Positions 31,185 through 39,866 of a stretch of DNA of 43,861 nt are shown piece after piece. A program made the translations under genes and the position numbers. The notes beneath the pieces were generated by a model. That model was given only the letters and a program-made list of their open reading frames with translations, was not told the DNA's origin and searched no databases. Source of the stretch: Heminiphilus faecis (GTDB lineage: Bacteria > Bacteroidota > Bacteroidia > Bacteroidales > Muribaculaceae); assembly GCF_008728965.1 (NCBI RefSeq), contig NZ_VSMC01000026.1:1-43861 (forward strand), read 5' to 3'. The stretch's first letter is position 1. Each line of letters opens with the position of its first letter.

Positions 31185-33608
31185 ATGAAAAATTACCTTT
31201 CCGGCATTATAGTATTGCTATTTTACACAACTGCCGGCTCAATGACGGCCGACAACCGTTTTTCACCCGACAAGACACTATGGTACAAAGCCCCGGCCGT
31301 ACAATGGGAAGAAACTCTTCCGGTAGGCAACGGACGTCTCGGCATGACTCCTTACGGCAATCCGTTTAAAGAGCACGTGGTGCTGAACGAGATAAGCATG
31401 TGGAGCGGGTCAAAGGCCTGCTACGACAACCCTGATGCTGCCAAAAGCCTGCCCGAGATACAACGCCTGCTTGCCGAGGGCCGAAACCGCGAGGCGCAGG
31501 AACTGATGTACACGACTTTCGTACCGACAATGACAACCGACGGCGGCACATACGGCAGTTATCATATGCTTGCCGACCTGAACATCGACCTTTCATACGG
31601 TTCGGATAAAGTATCAGACTACACACGTTGGCTTGATCTCACCGAAGCTGCAGCCTATACATCCTACTCCATATCCGGCACCGAGTATGTACAGGAGTGC
31701 TATGTGCCCCGTGGCGAAGATGTCATGATTTATCATATAAAAGCATCAAGGCCCGGCAGCATAAACCTCACCGCATCACTGTCGAGGCCCGAAAGAGCCG
31801 TAGTATCGTCGGCCGGCGACAACCGCCTTTTAATGACAGGCACACTTGACAGCGGAGCTAAAGGCATCGACGGCATGAAATATGCACTTGCAGCAGCCAT
31901 TACAGCAAGCGGCAAAGGGGCATCCACACATTCCACCGACTCTACACTCGCAGTGGCAAATGCCGACGAAGTCTATATAGTCATGGGAGCGGCCACGACC
32001 TATCTATACGGAGCCCTTTATAATACAGCGGCGCTGAATGCCGTCAATAAAGCCACCGCCGGCACCAAAGCCCTTGCCGCACTGAAAGAAGAGGGTATAA
32101 AACGCCACCGCATGCTCTTTGACCGTGCCGGCATAGAACTTGAAGAGGGCCATGCCGCCGCACTGCCGACAGACCGGCGCATCGAAGCGTTCCAGACACA
32201 AAGCGAGCCGTCACTGGCAGCTTTGTATTACAACTACGGCCGATACCTGCTCATATGCAGCACCATGCCCGGAGGCATGCCCCCGAATCTTCAAGGACTT
32301 TGGGCCAATGGGGTGTCGACACCATGGAACGGCGACTACCACACCAACATAAATGTACAGATGAACCACTGGCCCGTAGAACCGGGCAACCTGTCGGAGC
32401 TCCACGGCCCGCTCATAGACTTGGTAAAGCGCGCCGTGCCCAACGGAGCACATACGGCCAAAGTGTTCTACGGACCCGAAGCCCGAGGATGGGTCATGCA
32501 CATGATGACCAACCCGTGGGAATACACCGACCCCGGACAGCACCCTTCATGGGGAGCCACCAATACAGGAGGCGCATGGCTGTGCGCACATCTTTGGGAA
32601 CACTACCTGTATACTGCCGACCGGCAATATCTGTCGGAGATATACCCCGTCATGAAAGGCGCGGCAGAATTTTTCAAGTCCACCATGATCAAAGAACCGA
32701 AACGCGGACGTCTCGTGACTGCGCCATCATCATCTCCTGAGAACACATTTACCGTCGGCGACGACCCCACCCCGATAAGCGTATGCATGGGCCCGGCAAT
32801 GGATTCTCAGATTATACGCGAACTTTACGGCAATGTGGCCGAAGCCGCCACAATACTTGGTGTGGACTCGCTATTTGCCGACTCGCTGCGCCGCGACATG
32901 GCATTGTTGCCACCCGACAGCATAGGCCATGACGGACGGCTTATGGAGTGGCTTGAAGAGTACGACGAAACCGACCCGCACCACCGCCATGTAAGTCATC
33001 TTTATGCCCTGCACCCGGGCAACGGCATATCGGCCTCTCTCACTCCTGAACTTGCCGAAGCATGCCGTAAAACCCTTGAGCGCCGCGGCGACGGAGGCAC
33101 CGGATGGAGCCGCGCTTGGAAAGTATGCTTCTGGGCCCGCTTGGGCGACGGAGACAGAGCCTACAAGTTGTTCAAGGCGCTACTCACACCGGCTTATATA
33201 TACAATAGCACTGATTATCAGGGCCACGGAGCCGGCACATTCCCGAATCTGTTCTGCTCTCATCCGCCATTCCAGATGGATGGCAACTGGGGCGGGACCG
33301 CCGGCATAAGCGAAATGCTGCTTCAGAGTCAGGACGGCTTCATCAATATGCTTCCAGCCCTTCCTGACGAATGGCAGTCGGGCTCACTGCACGGCTTCAA
33401 AGTCAGGGGAGGAGCCACAGCCGACATACAGTGGAAAAACGGCAAAGTGACATCAGCTACGATAACAGGCGGCCCGGTATCCTCCCAGAAAATAAAAGTT
33501 CCAGCATACGTACGGCATATATCGGTCAACGGCAAAGACGTAAAAGCCGACGAATTTATACATTTGGACCTTTCATTGGGAGAGAAAGCCGAAATTTTGT
33601 TCGATTGA
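31185..33608 (+). CDS. GH95 family glycosidase (alpha-L-fucosidase type)
   Basis: 807 aa from the Met at 31185, chosen because it opens a signal peptide (MKNYLSGIIVLLFYTTAGSM) and lies after the -7 box. The N-terminal GH95 domain begins WYKAPAVQWEETLPVGNGRLGMTPYG. The (alpha/alpha)6 barrel has NINVQMNHWP (Asn-Ile-Asn near 388-390, matching the catalytic Asn pair of AfcA), SPENTF (Glu near 519) and MDGNWGGTAGISEML (Asp near 698). These are the residues used by inverting 1,2-alpha-L-fucosidases; some relatives act on alpha-L-galactosides. It is secreted, likely periplasmic, and helps degrade host or plant glycans. No SusCD pair is adjacent. Confidence 0.92.
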   Translation: MKNYLSGIIVLLFYTTAGSMTADNRFSPDKTLWYKAPAVQWEETLPVGNGRLGMTPYGNPFKEHVVLNEISMWSGSKACYDNPDAAKSLPEIQRLLAEGRNREAQELMYTTFVPTMTTDGGTYGSYHMLADLNIDLSYGSDKVSDYTRWLDLTEAAAYTSYSISGTEYVQECYVPRGEDVMIYHIKASRPGSINLTASLSRPERAVVSSAGDNRLLMTGTLDSGAKGIDGMKYALAAAITASGKGASTHSTDSTLAVANADEVYIVMGAATTYLYGALYNTAALNAVNKATAGTKALAALKEEGIKRHRMLFDRAGIELEEGHAAALPTDRRIEAFQTQSEPSLAALYYNYGRYLLICSTMPGGMPPNLQGLWANGVSTPWNGDYHTNINVQMNHWPVEPGNLSELHGPLIDLVKRAVPNGAHTAKVFYGPEARGWVMHMMTNPWEYTDPGQHPSWGATNTGGAWLCAHLWEHYLYTADRQYLSEIYPVMKGAAEFFKSTMIKEPKRGRLVTAPSSSPENTFTVGDDPTPISVCMGPAMDSQIIRELYGNVAEAATILGVDSLFADSLRRDMALLPPDSIGHDGRLMEWLEEYDETDPHHRHVSHLYALHPGNGISASLTPELAEACRKTLERRGDGGTGWSRAWKVCFWARLGDGDRAYKLFKALLTPAYIYNSTDYQGHGAGTFPNLFCSHPPFQMDGNWGGTAGISEMLLQSQDGFINMLPALPDEWQSGSLHGFKVRGGATADIQWKNGKVTSATITGGPVSSQKIKVPAYVRHISVNGKDVKADEFIHLDLSLGEKAEILFD

Positions 33609-33627
33609 GCTTTTTTCGTTATCTTTG
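33595..33627 (+). promoter_or_regulatory. Promoter of glyS
   Basis: TTTTG (33595-33599), a 20-bp spacer, then TATCTTTG (33620-33627). The -33 element is inside the last codons of the GH95 gene; glyS starts 36 bp downstream. Confidence 0.7.
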
Positions 33628-33663
33628 CGTCTTTAAATTCACTGACTTATAAAACTACTCGAA

Positions 33664-35208
33664 ATGGCACAACAGGAAGATCAGTTCAAAAAGATAGTAT
33701 CACATGCCAAAGAATACGGTTTTGTGTTCCAGTCCAGCGAAATATACGACGGTCTGTCGGCAGTTTACGACTACGGACAAAACGGAGTGGAACTCAAAAA
33801 CAACATAAAGCGTTACTGGTGGGACGCAATGACCCTGCTTCATGAAAACATTGTTGGTATAGACTCGGCAATTTTCATGCATCCGACCATCTGGAAAGCC
33901 TCGGGACACGTCGACGCCTTCAACGACCCTCTCATCGACAACAAAGACTCCAAGAAGCGTTATCGCGCCGACGTACTTATCGAAGACGCTATCGCCAAGA
34001 TGGACGATAAGATAGAGAAAGAGGTTGAGAAAGCGCGCAAGCGTTTCGGCGATACTTTCGACGAGACTCTCTTCCGCCAGACCAATCCCCGCATACTGGA
34101 GCAAAAATCCAAGCGCGACGCCCTTCACGAGCGCTTTGCCAAAGCTATGAACGACAACGATCTTAATGAATTGCGCCAGATCATAATCGACCAAGAGATC
34201 GTTGATCCTATATCAGGCACCAAAAACTGGACCGAAGTTCGTCAGTTCAATCTCATGTTCCGCACGGAAATGGGTTCGACCGCTGACGGTGCCATGACTG
34301 TATATCTGCGCCCCGAGACAGCTCAAGGCATATTTGTCAACTATCTTAACGTACAGAAGACAGGCCGCATGCGCATACCGTTCGGTATAGCCCAGATAGG
34401 CAAAGCATTCCGCAACGAAATCGTGGCACGCCAGTTCATATTCCGCATGCGCGAGTTCGAGCAAATGGAGATGCAGTTCTTTGTGCGTCCCGGCGAAGAA
34501 CTCGAATGGTTCAAACGCTGGAAAGAGACCCGTCTGCGCTGGCATAAAGCCCTCGGACTCGGCGATGCCAAATACCGCTATCACGACCACGAGAAACTGG
34601 CCCATTATGCCAATGCCGCGACCGACATCGAATTTGAGATGCCGTTCGGTTTCAAGGAAGTGGAAGGCATCCACTCACGCACTAACTTTGACTTGTCGCA
34701 GCACGAGAAATTCTCGGGAAAGAAAATCCAGTACTTCGATCCGGAACTCAACGAGAGCTACGTGCCTTATGTCATCGAGACCTCAATCGGTGTCGACCGC
34801 ATGTTCCTGTCGGTACTCTGCTCAAGCTACGAGGAGCAGCCGCTCGAGGGCGGCGATACCCGCGTAGTACTACACCTGCCGCCGGCGCTCGCTCCCGTAA
34901 AGTGCGCGGTCATGCCGCTCGTGCGTAAGGACGGCCTGCCCGAAAAGGCCCGCGAGATTGTCAACGACTTGAAATTTGATTTCCCGACCCATTACGAGGA
35001 AAAGGACTCCATAGGCAAGCGCTACCGCCGACAGGACGCCATAGGCACCCCCTTCTGCGTTACCGTAGACCATCAGACCCTTGAGGACAACACCGTAACT
35101 TTGCGCGAACGCGACTCTATGGAGCAGAAACGTGTTGACATCAGCGAGTTGCACCGCCTTATCCATGATACGGTAAGCATCAACTCTCTGTTGCGCAAAC
35201 TCGGATAA
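33664..35208 (+). CDS. glyS: Glycine-tRNA ligase (single-chain, alpha2 type)
   Basis: 514 aa class II synthetase of the eukaryote/archaeal-like dimeric type, not the GlyQ/GlyS tetramer. It has YGFVFQSSEIYDGLSAVYDYG at the N terminus, motif 2 in GKAFRNEIVARQFIFRMREFEQMEMQFF, motif 3 in YVIETSIGVDRMFLSVL, and an anticodon-binding domain after LPPALAPVKCAVMPL. It charges tRNA-Gly. It leads a plus-strand run with lemA, the FKBP gene and glmS. Confidence 0.96.
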   Translation: MAQQEDQFKKIVSHAKEYGFVFQSSEIYDGLSAVYDYGQNGVELKNNIKRYWWDAMTLLHENIVGIDSAIFMHPTIWKASGHVDAFNDPLIDNKDSKKRYRADVLIEDAIAKMDDKIEKEVEKARKRFGDTFDETLFRQTNPRILEQKSKRDALHERFAKAMNDNDLNELRQIIIDQEIVDPISGTKNWTEVRQFNLMFRTEMGSTADGAMTVYLRPETAQGIFVNYLNVQKTGRMRIPFGIAQIGKAFRNEIVARQFIFRMREFEQMEMQFFVRPGEELEWFKRWKETRLRWHKALGLGDAKYRYHDHEKLAHYANAATDIEFEMPFGFKEVEGIHSRTNFDLSQHEKFSGKKIQYFDPELNESYVPYVIETSIGVDRMFLSVLCSSYEEQPLEGGDTRVVLHLPPALAPVKCAVMPLVRKDGLPEKAREIVNDLKFDFPTHYEEKDSIGKRYRRQDAIGTPFCVTVDHQTLEDNTVTLRERDSMEQKRVDISELHRLIHDTVSINSLLRKLG

Positions 35209-35241
35209 CAACCCTACAACACATATTTTTATATTTAGAAA

Positions 35242-35826
35242 ATGAAATTCCACAATTTAAAGACACTTCTTATAGGAATTGTCTGCATGGCCTCTCTTTC
35301 GTCATGCAACTATAACTCATTGGTTGAAAAGCAACAGAACGTAGACCAGAACTGGGCTGAGGTAGAGAACCAGTACCAGCGTCGCGCCGACCTTATACCC
35401 AACCTTGTAGCTACAGTCAAAGGCTACGCCGCCCACGAAGAGGGCACCCTGACAAAGGTGACCGAAGCACGCAGCAAGGCTACTTCCATCAACATCACTG
35501 CCGAAGACCTCAATGAAGAGACTCTCGCACGCTTTCAGGAAGCTCAGAACGAGCTTACCGGAGCCTTAAAATCGCTCCTTGCCGTCACCGAGGCATATCC
35601 CGACTTGAAGGCCAACGAAAACTTCCGCGACCTGCAAGTACAGCTCGAAGGCACTGAAAACCGCATTTCAGTAGCCCGCGGACGATATACCGAGGCTGTA
35701 AAGGACTACAACACTTCCATAAAGAAATTTCCCACAACCATTTATGCCGGATGGTTCGGTTTTACGGCCAAACCGCAGTTCAAAGCTGCCGCGGGAGCCG
35801 AAAACGCGCCAAAAGTAGAATTCTAA
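35242..35826 (+). CDS. lemA: LemA family lipoprotein
   Basis: 194 aa. Signal peptide with lipobox SLSSC (Cys22). The rest is the LemA long helical coiled coil: NSLVEKQQNVDQNWAEVENQYQRR, then DLIPNLVATVKGYAAHEEGTL, ending NTSIKKFPTTIYAGWFGF. LemA proteins are membrane-anchored with their helical domain outside the cytoplasm; their role is poorly understood. It sits 33 bp after glyS and 10 bp before the FKBP gene. Confidence 0.93.
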   Translation: MKFHNLKTLLIGIVCMASLSSCNYNSLVEKQQNVDQNWAEVENQYQRRADLIPNLVATVKGYAAHEEGTLTKVTEARSKATSINITAEDLNEETLARFQEAQNELTGALKSLLAVTEAYPDLKANENFRDLQVQLEGTENRISVARGRYTEAVKDYNTSIKKFPTTIYAGWFGFTAKPQFKAAAGAENAPKVEF

Positions 35827-35836
35827 AAAACTATCA

Positions 35837-36364
35837 ATGAAAAAATTCCCGATCATAACATTTTTTGTTATAGCCATCGTAACCCTTATATCCTGTAAAG
35901 ACGACAATAACCTTGACGACTACAAGGAGTGGCGCAACCTGAACAACAACTGGCTGGCCGAGATTGAACTGAGTTCGGGATCATATTATAGCAAGGTAGT
36001 ACCGTCGTATGATAAAGGACAGTATGTACTGATGCACTGGTTTAACGACCGCAACAGTACCGCAGGCAACCTTAAGCCCTATTATACATCGACCGTGGCT
36101 GTCAAGTATATCGGACGTCTATACAATAACGAAGCGTTTGATTCGAGCTATCTTGCCCCCGACTCCCTGTTCAAGACAAAGGTAAACTCTGTCATTCCGG
36201 GCTGGACCATAGCTCTTCAGGAAATGCACGTAGGCGACTCGGTGGAAGTCATAATACCCTATCAGTCGGCATACGGCACTTCCGGTACAGGCAAGATACT
36301 CCCGTTCAGCAATCTCAAGTTTAACATCAAACTTGTGGATATAACTAATTGGGAGACCAAATAA
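35837..36364 (+). CDS. FKBP-type peptidyl-prolyl isomerase lipoprotein
   Basis: 175 aa. Signal peptide with lipobox TLISC (Cys20). The FKBP domain covers about 80-172: VAVKYIGRLYNNEAFDSSY, VNSVIPGWTIALQEMHVGDSVEVIIPYQSAYG and LPFSNLKFNIKLVDI. Conserved FKBP positions (Tyr, Phe-Asp, Val-Ile-Pro-Gly-Trp, Tyr of SAYG) are present, so activity is likely. It is probably a periplasmic or outer-membrane folding helper, similar to other Bacteroidota lipoprotein FKBPs. It is in the lemA run. Confidence 0.9.
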   Translation: MKKFPIITFFVIAIVTLISCKDDNNLDDYKEWRNLNNNWLAEIELSSGSYYSKVVPSYDKGQYVLMHWFNDRNSTAGNLKPYYTSTVAVKYIGRLYNNEAFDSSYLAPDSLFKTKVNSVIPGWTIALQEMHVGDSVEVIIPYQSAYGTSGTGKILPFSNLKFNIKLVDITNWETK

Positions 36365-36441
36365 GCGGTTGACTCCGATTAAACAATAGATTAATACTGA
36401 ACACCCGTTAAACAACAAATAACACATCTCGATTTATATTT

Positions 36442-38286
36442 ATGTGCGGTATTGTAGGATACATAGGACACCAGCAAGCCTATCCGATATTGATTAAAGG
36501 CTTACATCGATTAGAGTACAGAGGCTATGACAGCGCGGGAGTGGCATTGATTAACTCTGAAGACCGACTTAACGTCTATAAGACAAGAGGAAAGGTAAAC
36601 GACCTTGAGGCGTTTTGCGAATCTAAAGACATAGAAGGCACCATAGGCATAGCGCATACGCGCTGGGCCACCCACGGAGAGCCTAATGACGTAAACGCAC
36701 ATCCCCACTACAGTTCAAACGGTAAAATCGCGATTGTACATAACGGCACAATCGAAAACTATAATGTGCTCAAACAGGCACTTGAGCAACACGGATGCGT
36801 ATTCAGAAGCGAGACCGACACCGAAGTGGTAGTACAGCTTATAGAATACATCCAGTCGACCAACAGATGTCCGCTCATTGACGCTGTGCGCGAAGCCCTC
36901 AATCAGGTCATAGGCGCCTATGCCATAGTAGTCATCGACAGCGAGAATCCCGACACCATAATTGCCGCTCGCAAAAGTTCGCCTCTGGTAATAGGCATCG
37001 GAGAGGGAGAGACTTTTATCGCCTCCGACGCTACGCCGATCATCGATTATACCAATCAGGTGGTATATCTGCGCGACGACGAGATAGCAATCATATCACG
37101 CGGCGAACCGCTGCGCGTGATAACCAACGACAACCGCACATCAAGCATTGACATACAGACTCTGCGCCTGTCGGTGTCACAGCTTGAAAAAGGAGGCTAT
37201 CCCCACTTCATGCTCAAAGAGATTTTCGAACAGCCCAACTCCATATATGACTGCATCCGCGGCCGAATAGTCAACAACGGCACAGAGATAAAGCTGTCAG
37301 GCATAACCGACCATCCCGACCGTTTTATAAATGCCTCGCGCATCATCATAGTGGCCTGCGGCACATCATGGCATGCCGCCCTTATAGGTGCCCGCCTGTT
37401 TGAAAGCATTGCACGTATACCGGCACAGGTAGAGTATGCCAGCGAGTTCCGTTACAGCAATCCGGTAGTGACTCCTCAGGACATCGTCATAGCCATATCT
37501 CAATCGGGCGAGACCGCCGACACTCTGGCTGCCATAAAGCTGGCTAAGGAAAGAGGAGCCTTTGTCTACGGAGTATGCAATGTAGTAAGCTCTTCAATAG
37601 CGCGCGAGACCGACACCGGCACCTACATACACGTAGGACCCGAGATAGGCGTGGCCTCGACAAAAGCGTTTACAGGACAGGTCACGGTGCTCACCATGCT
37701 CGCCCTTGCCATAGGGCAGCTCCGCTGCACAATCTCCAAAGAGAAACTGACCGAGATGGCCCATGCACTGATAAATCTGCCCGAACTGATAAAGGAGACC
37801 CTGAAACTGAACAAAAACATAGAACGTCTGTCAAGCATATTCACATATGCCCATAACTTCCTCTATCTCGGACGCGGCTACAACTATCCGAGCGCGCTCG
37901 AAGGAGCTCTGAAGCTAAAAGAGATCAGCTACATACACGCCGAAGGCTATCCGGCAGCCGAAATGAAACACGGCCCTATCGCACTTATAGACCGCGAAAT
38001 GCCCACGGTAGTGATAGCTCCAACCGACGAGCTGCATGAAAAGATCATATCAAACATACAGCAGGTCAAAGCCCGCGGAGGTTCGGTAATAGCCATAGTG
38101 ACTCGTGGCGATGAAACCATACCCGAAATAGCCGACCACACGCTTGAGATACCTCCCGTACCCGAGTGCCTGTCACCGATTATCGTATCGATACCGTTGC
38201 AGCTTCTTGCCTACCACATAGCAGTGATGAAAGGGTGCAACGTAGATATGCCTCGTAATCTCGCCAAATCCGTAACTGTTGAATAA
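36442..38286 (+). CDS. glmS: Glutamine-fructose-6-phosphate aminotransferase (isomerizing)
   Basis: 614 aa. The class II glutaminase domain starts with Cys2 (MCGIVGYIG), the nucleophile, then HRLEYRGYDSAG and HTRWATHGEPNDVNAHPH. Two SIS sugar-phosphate domains follow: IVACGTSWHAALIGARLFE, AISQSGETADTLAAIKLAKERG, GYPAAEMKHGPIALID, and the C-terminal end NLAKSVTVE. It makes glucosamine-6-phosphate for peptidoglycan and LPS. No glmS ribozyme is expected or seen upstream. It ends just before a long hairpin. Confidence 0.97.
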   Translation: MCGIVGYIGHQQAYPILIKGLHRLEYRGYDSAGVALINSEDRLNVYKTRGKVNDLEAFCESKDIEGTIGIAHTRWATHGEPNDVNAHPHYSSNGKIAIVHNGTIENYNVLKQALEQHGCVFRSETDTEVVVQLIEYIQSTNRCPLIDAVREALNQVIGAYAIVVIDSENPDTIIAARKSSPLVIGIGEGETFIASDATPIIDYTNQVVYLRDDEIAIISRGEPLRVITNDNRTSSIDIQTLRLSVSQLEKGGYPHFMLKEIFEQPNSIYDCIRGRIVNNGTEIKLSGITDHPDRFINASRIIIVACGTSWHAALIGARLFESIARIPAQVEYASEFRYSNPVVTPQDIVIAISQSGETADTLAAIKLAKERGAFVYGVCNVVSSSIARETDTGTYIHVGPEIGVASTKAFTGQVTVLTMLALAIGQLRCTISKEKLTEMAHALINLPELIKETLKLNKNIERLSSIFTYAHNFLYLGRGYNYPSALEGALKLKEISYIHAEGYPAAEMKHGPIALIDREMPTVVIAPTDELHEKIISNIQQVKARGGSVIAIVTRGDETIPEIADHTLEIPPVPECLSPIIVSIPLQLLAYHIAVMKGCNVDMPRNLAKSVTVE

Positions 38287-38303
38287 CAGCTGTTTAACCA
38301 TAG

Positions 38304-38347
38304 CTATGCAACTTTTAACCTACATTTTAGGCCTAAAAGTTGCATAG
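38304..38347 (+). terminator. Long perfect hairpin after glmS
   Basis: 14-bp perfect inverted repeat CTATGCAACTTTTA (38304-38317) and TAAAAGTTGCATAG (38334-38347), with a smaller inner stem CCTA/TAGG in the 16-nt loop, then a T-rich stretch. It is probably the glmS terminator. Its right arm also contains the -33 element of the tRNA-Leu promoter. Confidence 0.65.
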
Positions 38348-38370
38348 TTTCTCTTAACTCATTAACTTTG
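38340..38370 (+). promoter_or_regulatory. Promoter of tRNA-Leu(UAG)
   Basis: TTG at 38340-38342, a 20-bp spacer, then TAACTTTG at 38363-38370; the tRNA begins 14 bp downstream. Confidence 0.75.
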
Positions 38371-38383
38371 CACTATAAATCCT

Positions 38384-38465
38384 GCGCACGTGGCGTAATT
38401 GGTAGCCGCGCTAGACTTAGGATCTAGTGTCTGACGACGTGGGGGTTCGAGTCCCTTCGTGCGCA
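38384..38465 (+). tRNA. tRNA-Leu (anticodon TAG)
   Basis: 82-nt class II tRNA. Acceptor GCGCACG/CGTGCGC is perfect, with discriminator A. Anticodon stem CTAGA/TCTAG encloses CTTAGGA, anticodon TAG (UAG), reading CUN codons. A long variable arm is present. The T arm is GGGGGTTCGAGTCCCTT. CCA is not encoded. It has its own promoter and terminator. Confidence 0.95.
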
Positions 38466-38466
38466 C

Positions 38467-38498
38467 AAAAAGCCCTCGGCATTCGCCGGGGGCTTTTT
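38467..38498 (+). terminator. Terminator of tRNA-Leu(UAG)
   Basis: 14-bp stem AAAAAGCCCTCGGC/GCCGGGGGCTTTTT with one T-G pair and loop ATTC, ending in T5. It begins 2 bases after the tRNA. Confidence 0.9.
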
Positions 38499-38610
38499 CA
38501 TACACCCAAAATCCGATTAAACGGAATCATCTGTAAAACGGACTAATTGCAAAAAGTAGGCTTAGATGGGTTGTATTAGACATTGGGCCAATGGATTATG
38601 CGCGTTCAAA

Positions 38611-38632
38611 GCTTTTCAGAATGCTGAAAAGC
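38611..38632. repeat. Palindrome P0
   Basis: Perfect 9-bp stem GCTTTTCAG/CTGAAAAGC with loop AATG. It differs in sequence from the four hairpins that follow. Confidence 0.75.
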
Positions 38633-38746
38633 GATTCGTGAGTCTAATTGCAAAACCCGGTTGAACTGTTAAAATGCTGCAGACGGGCAGGAATGCCGGT
38701 AGTACGGCGCGCCCCTATCAGCCTTATCGCCGTATAACAACCACGC

Positions 38747-38762
38747 GAGCCTGCAAAGGCTC
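38747..38762 (+). repeat. Palindrome P1 (loop TGCAAA)
   Basis: GAGCC-TGCAAA-GGCTC, followed by ATGC. It shares the loop with P2 while the stem differs by a compensatory pair (C-G here, T-A there). Confidence 0.75.
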
Positions 38763-38822
38763 ATGCCATTCGTTAGCCGGGCACGAAGTGTCCGGACCGG
38801 GGAATTGGTCTCAAACATATTC

Positions 38823-38874
38823 GAGTCTGCAAAGACTCATGCTTATTGCTGTCGGCATAAGTCTTTGCAGACTC
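38823..38874. repeat. Palindromes P2 and P3 forming a larger inverted repeat
   Basis: P2 is GAGTC-TGCAAA-GACTC (38823-38838) followed by ATGC. P3 (38859-38874) is its inverted copy with one mismatch. Together 38823-38842 and 38855-38874 pair at 19 of 20 positions around a 12-nt loop, so the unit can fold as two small hairpins or one long one. Confidence 0.8.
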
Positions 38875-38947
38875 ATTGATGGTTGGATGACCTGCATACC
38901 GGAGACTGCGCCGTCCGAAAGCCGGCTTGTCCCCGGATTACATTATA

Positions 38948-38969
38948 CGAGAGCCTTTGCAGGCTCTCG
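38948..38969 (-). repeat. Palindrome P4 (loop TTTGCA)
   Basis: Perfect 8-bp stem CGAGAGCC/GGCTCTCG with loop TTTGCA, the inverted orientation of the P1/P2 loop. It lies 16 bp from the DUF4861 stop. With no T run on either side it is not a normal intrinsic terminator. Confidence 0.75.
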
Positions 38970-38984
38970 CTGTATCGGCGTTTT

Positions 38985-39860
38985 TTACTTTGACATGAAG
39001 CTGTCGAGATAGTCGTGCCACTGCTTGAGTGTGGTTATGTCGGTGCGGTCCCACGCATACCCCCAGTAATATGTAAGTGTATCGCCGGGATTATAACGGG
39101 TTATCCCCACAACATGGCTCTTTCCGTCAACAGTGTCGAGGCGTCGGGTTACCGACGGCTGTTTTGCAAAGACAATGCCCATAAATACCTTGCCGTTGTC
39201 GGGTCCTTGTGTCGGATCAACATATGACACCCATCGCGGATTGGTGGTGACCGCTCCTGCTTCGTCATGAAGCACTATGCCCGTGGCAAGCTCTACAGGA
39301 TGCTTCAGCCCGCCATAAACAACTTTTGTACAATTAAGCCTACTTCCTGCGTCAAGCGATATAAGCCGTGTCTCCGTCACGGTATCGCCCCCTACAACAG
39401 CGGGAGCAAACGTAAGACGGGCCTCAAAACGCCTTGGTCCATCTCGCAATATATCCACCTTGTCATAACACCACGGATAAAGCAGACTGTCGCCTTCAAG
39501 CAAAGCTGTAACACCGGCACCGAGAGTAGGCCCCACTGCATAGCAGTCCATGCCATAGCCGTAGTCCTTGTGATAAGTACGCTCATCGTTCGGATCGAGC
39601 TGGTAAGCATACATCATGTCAAGTACAGGCTTGCGCGTAACGCGCTTAAGAAATATATCATAGCCGTAACCGCGCTCACCTCGGCGCTGAGTCTTCGGAC
39701 CGTAGGCCCTGAATGCCACAAACTCGTTTTCCCACGCAAGGTCGTCATTGCGTTCCGGGTATACTCTGCCCGTCACAACCGCCTCATCGTCATTAACGCC
39801 AGCACTGCATAGCACTGCGGCAACAATAAACGATGCCGTCCATTTCCCTTTAAATCTCAT
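38985..39860 (-). CDS. DUF4861 domain protein
   Basis: 291 aa with a signal peptide (about 1-21, ending SAG). The DUF4861 pattern, as I recall it, is RNDDLAWENEFVAFRAYGP, VLDMMYAYQLDPNDERTYHKDYG then GYGMDCYAVGPTLGAG, and a C-terminal TLTYYWGYAWDRTDI. Related proteins occur in Bacteroidota pectin and rhamnogalacturonan loci and adopt a galactose-mutarotase-like beta-sandwich (family knowledge; activity unproven). Many relatives are longer, so this may be a short form. It lies 6 bp after the HTCS stop and is co-transcribed with it. No other polysaccharide-locus gene is adjacent. Confidence 0.75.
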   Translation of the reverse strand: MRFKGKWTASFIVAAVLCSAGVNDDEAVVTGRVYPERNDDLAWENEFVAFRAYGPKTQRRGERGYGYDIFLKRVTRKPVLDMMYAYQLDPNDERTYHKDYGYGMDCYAVGPTLGAGVTALLEGDSLLYPWCYDKVDILRDGPRRFEARLTFAPAVVGGDTVTETRLISLDAGSRLNCTKVVYGGLKHPVELATGIVLHDEAGAVTTNPRWVSYVDPTQGPDNGKVFMGIVFAKQPSVTRRLDTVDGKSHVVGITRYNPGDTLTYYWGYAWDRTDITTLKQWHDYLDSFMSK

Positions 39861-39866
39861 ATCGTA

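Larger units (their letters stand above)
38499..38984. other. Gene-free region rich in small palindromes
   Basis: No ORF with recognisable content and no RNA gene I can name. It holds five short hairpin elements (listed separately) and a near-direct repeat CTAATTGCAAAA at 38543-38554 and 38644-38655. It lies between tRNA-Leu(UAG) and the 3' end of the DUF4861 gene. Confidence 0.7.

Noticed and set aside
38747-38874. CRISPR array
   Set aside because: Repeats are only 16 nt, in both orientations, with uneven spacers and no cas genes.
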